Positions 35,431 to 41,542 of a stretch of 41,542 bases of DNA are shown here, one piece after another. The notes beneath the pieces are model-generated. The model had not been told where the DNA came from, did not search any database, and saw nothing but the letters and a program-made list of their open reading frames with translations. This DNA comes from Rhodospirillales bacterium (GTDB taxonomy: Bacteria; Pseudomonadota; Alphaproteobacteria; Rhodospirillales; WMHbin7), in NCBI GenBank assembly GCA_016215555.1, contig JACRJC010000011.1, positions 1 through 41,542 of the forward strand, read 5' to 3'. How positions within the stretch are numbered: the stretch's first letter is position 1; the number at the start of each line of letters is the position of its first letter. Made by a program: the position numbers and the translations under genes.

Positions 35431-37365
35431 ATGTCGATGACCCTGGCCGTCTTCCTGCCGCTTCTCGGCGCCGCCATCGCCGGGCTGATGAACCGCCGCC
35501 TGGGCGATCTCGGCGCTCAGATCGTCACCTGTTCGGGCGTCGGCCTGGCCGCGCTCCTGGCCATTCCGGTCTTCCTGGACGTGGCGCTGGGCCATAATCC
35601 GCAGACCGTGGTGCTGCTCGACTGGGTGTCGTCGGGCGATCTGCAGGTGCGCTGGGCCTTGAAGTTCGACACGCTGACCGCCGTCATGGTGCTGACCGTG
35701 ACCTGGGTCTCGTTCATGGTGCATGTCTATTCCATCGGCTATATGCATCACGACCATTCGATCCCGCGCTTCCAATCCTATCTGTCGCTGTTCACCTTCT
35801 TCATGCTGATGCTGGTGACGGCGGACAATCTGGTCCAGATGTTCTTCGGCTGGGAAGGGGTGGGCGTCGCCTCATACTTGCTGATCGGCTTCTGGTACGA
35901 ACGCCCCAGCGCCAACGCCGCCGCCATCAAGGCCTTTCTGGTCAACCGCGTCGGCGATTTCGGCTTCGCGCTCGGCATCTTCGGCGTCTTCGTGCTGTTC
36001 GACACCGTGCATCTGGACACCATCTTCGCGGCCTCTGCATCGATGGCCAACGCGACGATCAATTTCCTGGGCCTGGAACTGCCGGCCATGACCACCTTGT
36101 GCCTGCTGTTGTTCGTGGGCGCCATGGGCAAGTCGGCGCAGTTGGGTCTGCACACCTGGCTGCCCGACGCCATGGAAGGCCCGACCCCGGTTTCGGCCCT
36201 GATCCACGCCGCCACCATGGTGACGGCGGGCGTCTTCATGGTGGCCCGCCTGTCGCCCCTGTTCGAACAGTCGGAAACCGCGCTGATGGTGGTGACCATC
36301 GTCGGCGCCAGCACGGCCTTTTTCGCCGCCACCGTCGGCTGCGTGCAGAACGACATCAAGCGCATCATCGCCTATTCGACCTGCTCGCAGTTGGGCTATA
36401 TGTTCTTCGCCTGCGGCGTCTCGGCCTATTCGGCGGGCATCTTCCATCTGATGACCCACGCCTTCTTCAAGGCGCTGCTGTTCCTGGGCGCCGGTTCGGT
36501 CATCCACGCCATGTCCGACGAGCAGGACATCCGCAAGATGGGCGGCATCTGGAAGCATATCAAGGTGACCTGGATGCTGATGTGGATCGGCAATCTGGCC
36601 CTGGCCGGCATACCCTTCTTCGCCGGCTATTATTCCAAGGACACCATTCTGGAAGCGGCCTGGGGTTCGGGCACGCCGGTCGGCCAGTTCGCCTTCTGGA
36701 TCGGCTCGCTGGTCGCCTTCCTGACCGCCTTCTATTCCTGGCGTCTTCTTATCTTGACCTTCCACGGCAAGCCCAGGGCCGACGAGCATACGATGGCGCA
36801 TGTCCATGAATCGCCGCCGGTGATGATCGTGCCCCTGATGGTGCTGGCCATCGGCGCCCTGTTCGCGGGCGGCATCGGCTATGAGATGTTCGTCGGCCAC
36901 GACCGCGAGCATTTCTGGGGCGAGGCCATCGCCGTGCTGGCGGCCCACGATTCGGTCGAAGCCGCGCATGGCGTGCCTAGCTGGGTCAAGCTGCTGCCGG
37001 TCATTCTGGCCGCCTCGGGCATCGCCCTGGCCTATCTGCTCTATACGCTGCTGCCCGGCGTGCCCCAATTCCTGGCCCAGCGCCTGCGCCCTGTCTATCT
37101 GTTCTTGCTGAACAAATGGTATTTCGACGAATTGTACGACTTCTTGTTCGTGCGCCCCGCCTTCTGGCTGGGCCGCGGATTGTGGAAGGACGGCGACGGC
37201 GCGCTGATCGACGGCTGCGGACCCGACGGGGTCGCCGCCTTCTGCCAGGGCGTCTTCAAACGTCTGCAGCGTTTCCAAAGCGGCCTGGTCTATCACTACG
37301 CCTTTGCCATGATCGCCGGCATGGCCGTGCTGGTGACCTGGTACGTCTACAACCAAGCGGGATGA
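35431..37365 (+). CDS. nuoL: NADH-quinone oxidoreductase subunit L
   Basis: An antiporter-like proton-pumping subunit of about 644 residues. Family motifs are [19 protein letters not shown], the Lys-containing [20 protein letters not shown] and [12 protein letters not shown]. The C-terminal quarter contains the long lateral helix typical of NuoL. The start is ambiguous between ATG 35431, with AAGGGG at eight bases, and ATG 35437, with CGGAG at six bases. Confidence 0.97.
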   Translation: MSMTLAVFLPLLGAAIAGLMNRRLGDLGAQIVTCSGVGLAALLAIPVFLDVALGHNPQTVVLLDWVSSGDLQVRWALKFDTLTAVMVLTVTWVSFMVHVYSIGYMHHDHSIPRFQSYLSLFTFFMLMLVTADNLVQMFFGWEGVGVASYLLIGFWYERPSANAAAIKAFLVNRVGDFGFALGIFGVFVLFDTVHLDTIFAASASMANATINFLGLELPAMTTLCLLLFVGAMGKSAQLGLHTWLPDAMEGPTPVSALIHAATMVTAGVFMVARLSPLFEQSETALMVVTIVGASTAFFAATVGCVQNDIKRIIAYSTCSQLGYMFFACGVSAYSAGIFHLMTHAFFKALLFLGAGSVIHAMSDEQDIRKMGGIWKHIKVTWMLMWIGNLALAGIPFFAGYYSKDTILEAAWGSGTPVGQFAFWIGSLVAFLTAFYSWRLLILTFHGKPRADEHTMAHVHESPPVMIVPLMVLAIGALFAGGIGYEMFVGHDREHFWGEAIAVLAAHDSVEAAHGVPSWVKLLPVILAASGIALAYLLYTLLPGVPQFLAQRLRPVYLFLLNKWYFDELYDFLFVRPAFWLGRGLWKDGDGALIDGCGPDGVAAFCQGVFKRLQRFQSGLVYHYAFAMIAGMAVLVTWYVYNQAG

Positions 37366-37372
37366 GGCCCTG

Positions 37373-39040
37373 ATGAACAACTGGCCCCTTCTGTCGCTCG
37401 TGACCTTCCTGCCCCTGGCGGGCGCGGCGTTCATCTTCTTCATCCGCGGCGACGACAAGGTCGTGGCCGCCAATGCAAGGCATGTGGCGCTGTTGACGTC
37501 GCTTGGCACCTTCATCTTGTCCTTGGGCATCTGGCTCAAATTCGACAATACGACGCCCGACTTCCAACTGGTCGAGAAGGCCAACTGGCTGCCGCAATTG
37601 GGCATCACCTATCACATGGGCGTCGATGGCATTTCGATGCTGTTCGTCATTTTGTCCACCTTCCTGACGCCGCTTTGCATCTTGCAAAGCTTCGGCTCGA
37701 TCGACAAGCGGGTGAAGGAATATATGGTCTCCTTCCTGGTGCTGGAAACCATGATGGTGGGCATGTTCTGCGCCCTTGATTTCGTGCTGTTCTATTTCTT
37801 CTTCGAAGGCGTCCTGATCCCGATGTTCCTGCTGATCGGCATCTGGGGCGGACCGCGCCGCGTCTACGCCGCCTTCAAGTTCTTCCTCTACACCCTGGCC
37901 GGCTCGGTCTTGATGCTGATCGCCATGCTGGCCATGGCCTGGCATGCCGGCAGCTTCGACATTCCGACCCTGATGGGCATTCCCTATCCGGTCTCGATGC
38001 AATACTGGCTGTGGCTGGCCTTCTTCGCCAGCTTTGCCGTCAAGGTGCCGATGTGGCCGTTCCACACCTGGTTGCCTGACGCCCATGTCGAGGCGCCGAC
38101 CGGCGGCTCGGTCATCCTGGCCGGCGTGCTGCTGAAGATGGGCGCCTACGGATTCTTGCGTTTTTCGGTGCCGATGCTGCCCGAGGCGACGGTCTATTTC
38201 ACGCCGCTGATCTATACCCTGTCCATCGTCGCCATCATCTATACCTCGCTGGTGGCGCTGGCCCAGGAAGACATGAAGAAGCTGATCGCCTATTCCTCGG
38301 TGGCGCATATGGGCTTCGTCACCATCGGCATTTTCGCCATGACCCCGCAGGCGGTCGAGGGCGCCATCTTCCAGATGCTGTCGCACGGCGTGGTGTCGGG
38401 GGCCTTGTTCCTGTGCGTCGGCGTGGTCTATGACCGCATGCATACCCGCGAGATCAACCGCTATGGCGGACTGGTCAGCCGCATGCCGCGCTATGCCCTG
38501 GTCTTCATGGTCTTCACGCTGGCGTCGGTCGGCCTGCCCGGCACGTCGGGCTTCGTGGGCGAGTTCCTGGTCTTGTTGGGCACCTTCCGCGCCAATACCT
38601 GGGTGGCGCTGCTGGCCACCACCGGCGTCGTGCTGGGGGCGGCCTATATGCTGCTGCTTTACCGGCGCGTCGTTTTCGGCAAGCTGGTGCGCGAGGATCT
38701 GAAGAATATCCTGGATCTGAACATGCGCGAAATCGTGGTCTTCGCGCCCCTGATCCTGGTCGTGCTGTGGATGGGCATCTATCCTTCCAGCTATCTCAAC
38801 GTCATGCATGTCTCGGTGGACAATCTGATTCTGCGCCATCAGGCGGCTTTGGGCGTGAAGGCGGCGGAACCGCCCGCAGCCGCCGCGCCGGTCCAGGCCA
38901 AGCCGGCGCAAGAAGCGGCGCCTGCCCCCGAGCCGGCTCCCGCCGCCCAGACGGCGGCGCCGGCGGCCAGCGAACCCACCCCAACTCAGGCCCCACCGGC
39001 TCCCGCCGCCGATGACGCCAAACCGACCAAGCAGGAGTAG
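37373..39040 (+). CDS. nuoM: NADH-quinone oxidoreductase subunit M with Pro/Ala-rich tail
   Basis: A 555-residue antiporter-like subunit. The core of about 490 residues has [20 protein letters not shown] (with the conserved Glu) and [20 protein letters not shown] (with the conserved Lys). The last 60 or so residues, after [11 protein letters not shown], are almost only Pro, Ala, Glu, Gln and Thr and probably extend as a disordered cytoplasmic or periplasmic tail. Most NuoM proteins stop before this point. No frameshift is needed to explain it. Confidence 0.96.
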   Translation: MNNWPLLSLVTFLPLAGAAFIFFIRGDDKVVAANARHVALLTSLGTFILSLGIWLKFDNTTPDFQLVEKANWLPQLGITYHMGVDGISMLFVILSTFLTPLCILQSFGSIDKRVKEYMVSFLVLETMMVGMFCALDFVLFYFFFEGVLIPMFLLIGIWGGPRRVYAAFKFFLYTLAGSVLMLIAMLAMAWHAGSFDIPTLMGIPYPVSMQYWLWLAFFASFAVKVPMWPFHTWLPDAHVEAPTGGSVILAGVLLKMGAYGFLRFSVPMLPEATVYFTPLIYTLSIVAIIYTSLVALAQEDMKKLIAYSSVAHMGFVTIGIFAMTPQAVEGAIFQMLSHGVVSGALFLCVGVVYDRMHTREINRYGGLVSRMPRYALVFMVFTLASVGLPGTSGFVGEFLVLLGTFRANTWVALLATTGVVLGAAYMLLLYRRVVFGKLVREDLKNILDLNMREIVVFAPLILVVLWMGIYPSSYLNVMHVSVDNLILRHQAALGVKAAEPPAAAAPVQAKPAQEAAPAPEPAPAAQTAAPAASEPTPTQAPPAPAADDAKPTKQE

Positions 39041-39045
39041 AACAC

Positions 39046-40503
39046 ATGAACGGCGCACTTCCCGTCATGGCTCCGGCGCTGCCTGAAATTTTCCTGGCCC
39101 TGGCCGCCATGGCCATGCTGATGCTGGGCGTCTTCGCCAAGGGCGAGGAAAAGCCGCGTCTTTTCTTTTATGCCGGCGCCGTGCTGCTGGTCGTCACCGC
39201 AGCCCTCGCCTATCTGGTCACGCCCAAGGGCGGGGCCACGATCCATGCCTTCGACGGCCTGTTCATCCAAGACGGTTTCGCCCGTTTCATGAAGCTGATG
39301 GTGCTGGGGGCTTCGGCCTTCACCCTGGCCATGGCCAGGGCCTGGTTCGAGCGCGAGAAGCTGGCCCGTTTCGAATATCCCGTGCTGATCATGTTCGCGG
39401 CCCTTGGCATGTGCATGATGATTTCGGCCAACGACCTGATGTCGCTGTATCTGGGGCTCGAACTGCAAAGCCTGTCGCTGTATGTCGTCGCCGCCTATCA
39501 CCGCGACAATGCGCGCTCGACCGAGGCGGGCCTGAAATATTTCATGCTGGGCGCCCTGGCTTCGGGCCTGCTTCTGTTCGGCATGTCGCTGGTTTACGGC
39601 TATGCCGGAGCCACCGGCTTTGACGCCATCGCCACGGTGCTGGAACACGGCCATGCGCCCATCGGCGTGCAGATCGGCTTGGCCTTCATCCTGGCCGGTC
39701 TGGCCTTCAAGGTGGCGGCGGTGCCCTTCCATATGTGGACGCCCGACGTCTATGAGGGCGCTCCGACGCCGGTGACCGCCTTCTTCGCCATCGCCCCCAA
39801 GCTGGCCGCCTTCGCGCTCTTGATCCGCGTCCTCTCCGGCCCCTTCGGCCATATGCTGCCGCAATGGCAGCCCATTCTGGTCCTGATCGCCATTCTGTCG
39901 ATGACCGTCGGCGCCTTCGGAGCCCTGGGCCAGACCAACATCAAGCGGCTGATGGCTTACAGTTCGATCGGCCATGCCGGCTATGCGCTGGTCGGCCTGG
40001 CGGTCGGCAATCAGGAAGGCATTTCCGGCGTGCTGGTCTATCTGGCGATCTATCTGGCCATGAATATGGGCGCCTTCGCCGTTATTCTGGCCATGCGGGT
40101 CAAGGGCCGCGCCGTCGAAGGCATCGACGATCTGGCCGGTCTGGCGCGCACCAATCCGCTGATGGCGCTGGCCATGGCCCTGTTCATGTTCTCGATGGCG
40201 GGCATTCCGCCGCTGGCCGGTTTCTTCGGCAAGCTCTATGTCTTCCTGGCCGCCGTCCATGCCGGCCTGTACACGCTGGCCATTCTGGGCGTTCTGACCA
40301 GCGCCGTCGCCGCCTTCTATTATCTGCGCATCGTCAAGGTGATGTATTTCGACGAGCCGATCGAGGCCCTGGACAAGGCCATCGGCCGCACCATGAGCGT
40401 GGTGCTGACGGTCTCCACCATCGTCGTCGCCTTCTTCTTCCTGGTTCCGATGCCGGTGATGAAGATTTCGGAAGCGGCGGCGAAGACCTTATTCCCCCAT
40501 TGA
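39046..40503 (+). CDS. nuoN: NADH-quinone oxidoreductase subunit N
   Basis: A 485-residue antiporter-like subunit with about 14 helices. Motifs are SLYLGLELQSLSLYVVAAYH (with the conserved Glu), FKVAAVPFHMWTPDVYEGAP (with the conserved Lys) and FMFSMAGIPPLAGFFGKLYV. It is the last nuo gene, and its stop shares a base with the start of birA. Confidence 0.97.
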   Translation: MNGALPVMAPALPEIFLALAAMAMLMLGVFAKGEEKPRLFFYAGAVLLVVTAALAYLVTPKGGATIHAFDGLFIQDGFARFMKLMVLGASAFTLAMARAWFEREKLARFEYPVLIMFAALGMCMMISANDLMSLYLGLELQSLSLYVVAAYHRDNARSTEAGLKYFMLGALASGLLLFGMSLVYGYAGATGFDAIATVLEHGHAPIGVQIGLAFILAGLAFKVAAVPFHMWTPDVYEGAPTPVTAFFAIAPKLAAFALLIRVLSGPFGHMLPQWQPILVLIAILSMTVGAFGALGQTNIKRLMAYSSIGHAGYALVGLAVGNQEGISGVLVYLAIYLAMNMGAFAVILAMRVKGRAVEGIDDLAGLARTNPLMALAMALFMFSMAGIPPLAGFFGKLYVFLAAVHAGLYTLAILGVLTSAVAAFYYLRIVKVMYFDEPIEALDKAIGRTMSVVLTVSTIVVAFFFLVPMPVMKISEAAAKTLFPH

Positions 40504-41303
40504 TGCCGGTTCGCCTGCCGCCGGCTTTCGCCCTTCACCGGCGGATGCTTGTCGGCAGCACGAATGACGAGGCCAAGGAACTGGCGGCCCGTCTCGGCGC
40601 CGTCGAGGGCACGCTGGTCTGGGCCGACGAGCAATCGGGCGGGCGGGGGCGGCGGGGGCGGCAATGGGTCAGTCCGCCCGGCAATCTTTATTGCTCGCTG
40701 ATCCTGAGCCCCGACGTGCCTTTGATGCGGGCCGCCGAGTTGGGATTCGTGGCCGCCCTGGCCCTTCACGATCTGGCTAGCTGGGCGGCGCCCCAAGCCA
40801 GCATGCGCTTGAAATGGCCCAATGACGTGCTGGCCGACAGGGCCAAGATTTCCGGCATTCTTTTGGAGGCGTTGGAACCCAAGGGCGTGGTGCTGGGGCT
40901 GGGCGTCAATATCGCAAGCTGTCCCGAGGGCATGGCCTATCCGGCGGCGGCGCTATCGGCTTGGCGCGCCGATTTGACTCCTCAGGCGGCGCTCGAGCGC
41001 TTGCTGCCGAAACTATGGGATTTGTACCAACTTTGGCGAGAGCAGGGCTTTTTGCCGATCCGCGATCTGTGGCTGGAACGGGCCAAGGGGCTGGGCGAGC
41101 CCATCGAGGTGCGGCTTGAAGACCGCACGCTAGCGGGTATCTTCACCGGCCTTGACGAACAAGGTGCCCTGATCCTGGATGGCGCAACCCGCATCCTAGC
41201 CGGGGATGTGTTCTTTCCCGGAGAGGGTTATTTGAAAGCCGTCGAGAAGACGCTTGATGAATGGAATTCGCCCGAAGACGAGGACGCCTGGCGAAATTTA
41301 TAG
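40503..41303 (+). CDS. birA: Biotin-[acetyl-CoA-carboxylase] ligase
   Basis: A 266-residue enzyme that attaches biotin to carrier proteins such as AccB. Motifs are GSTNDEAK, the biotinyl-AMP loop GGRGRRGRQW, LKWPNDVL with the catalytic Lys, and GLGVNIAS. There is no N-terminal helix-turn-helix, so it is a ligase without repressor function. ATG 40503 overlaps the nuoN stop (TGATG), so translation is likely coupled to the nuo operon. A birA gene at this place is usual in alphaproteobacteria. Confidence 0.95.
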   Translation: MPVRLPPAFALHRRMLVGSTNDEAKELAARLGAVEGTLVWADEQSGGRGRRGRQWVSPPGNLYCSLILSPDVPLMRAAELGFVAALALHDLASWAAPQASMRLKWPNDVLADRAKISGILLEALEPKGVVLGLGVNIASCPEGMAYPAAALSAWRADLTPQAALERLLPKLWDLYQLWREQGFLPIRDLWLERAKGLGEPIEVRLEDRTLAGIFTGLDEQGALILDGATRILAGDVFFPGEGYLKAVEKTLDEWNSPEDEDAWRNL

Positions 41304-41331
41304 ATGCGGTAAACCAGGTTCAACGAATCTC

Positions 41332-41420
41332 GTCATGCGCGGACTTGATCCGCGCATCCACGAAGCGATGAAATCGCGTGGATGGCCGGGCCAAGTCCAC
41401 TGCTGTCCGGTTTAAATTTT
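41332..41420. repeat. Palindromic dispersed repeat
   Basis: GGACTTG and CAAGTCC (41341-41347 and 41392-41398) enclose GCATCCACG and CGTGGATG. The tail CTGTCCGGTTTAAATTTT is shared with the repeats at 23636-23706 and 23923-23965. Confidence 0.65.
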
Positions 41421-41491
41421 GCTACGTGAGAAATTTCCTTTAGAACCGCGGTGCAAGACAGGCCGACGATTCTTTGGACTTGAAATATGCA

Positions 41492-41534
41492 CCTCATCCT
41501 GAGGAGGGCCGAAGGCCCGTCTCGAAGGATGAGG
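41492..41534. repeat. Palindromic repeat (REP-like), second copy
   Basis: CCTCATCCT (41492-41500) and AGGATGAGG (41526-41534) enclose GGGCC-gaa-GGCCC. Bases 41503-41531 equal the reverse complement of 48-76. Confidence 0.75.
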
Positions 41535-41542
41535 AAGCCGCG

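Noticed and set aside
37256-39058. Minus-strand open frame of 600 codons
   Set aside because: It is antisense to nuoM, with a low-complexity His/Gln/Arg composition.

Overview
The window looks like chromosome of a GC-rich alphaproteobacterium, probably Rhodospirillales and perhaps Magnetospirillum-like. The evidence is the clpX-lon-hupB block, a complete 14-gene nuoA-N operon ending in birA, and several families of short palindromic intergenic repeats. The genus is an inference from gene content and base composition only.

Layout. Positions 1-2330 are chromosomal: a palindromic repeat, an AT-richer gap, a membrane histidine kinase and tRNA-Pro(CGG). A 16.6 kb integrated element (2286-18890) sits in the 3' half of that tRNA gene and is bounded by a perfect 47 bp direct repeat. 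Positions 18891-26131 are chromosome again: clpX, lon, hupB, tRNA-Val(TAC), a TPR/glycosyltransferase-like protein, a MITE-like repeat, a small hypothetical gene and tRNA-Asp(GTC). Positions 26341-41303 hold nuoA to nuoN and birA, with almost no intergenic space. The last 240 bases carry two palindromic repeats.

The integrated element is the unusual part. It has a tyrosine integrase with an excisionase-like gene upstream, tandem ACATCCCCC arm-type repeats inside both ends, and a serine recombinase behind a res-like site. A replication module consists of an excisionase-family HTH protein, a small protein and an AAA/SF3-like helicase, followed by about twelve GCGGGACA iterons. Two large minus-strand genes (738 and 1373 aa) resemble, in size, order and composition, the internal virion (DNA-ejection) proteins of T7-like podophages. 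No capsid, portal, terminase or lysis gene is visible. This suggests a phage satellite or a heavily reduced prophage rather than a full phage.

Two RNA-like structures stand out. First, a block of about 250 nt is present twice in tandem (15561-15811 and 15857-16109) upstream of the excisionase-integrase genes. The copies differ at many positions, but several hairpins are kept by paired (compensatory) changes, and each copy ends at an ATG. Second, an Abi_2/AbiF-type HEPN protein gene next to the right end is preceded by a 136 nt structured region. That region has a 9 bp hairpin, a potential pseudoknot and an intrinsic-terminator-like stem overlapping the start of the gene, as expected for an RNA-controlled toxin or defence gene.
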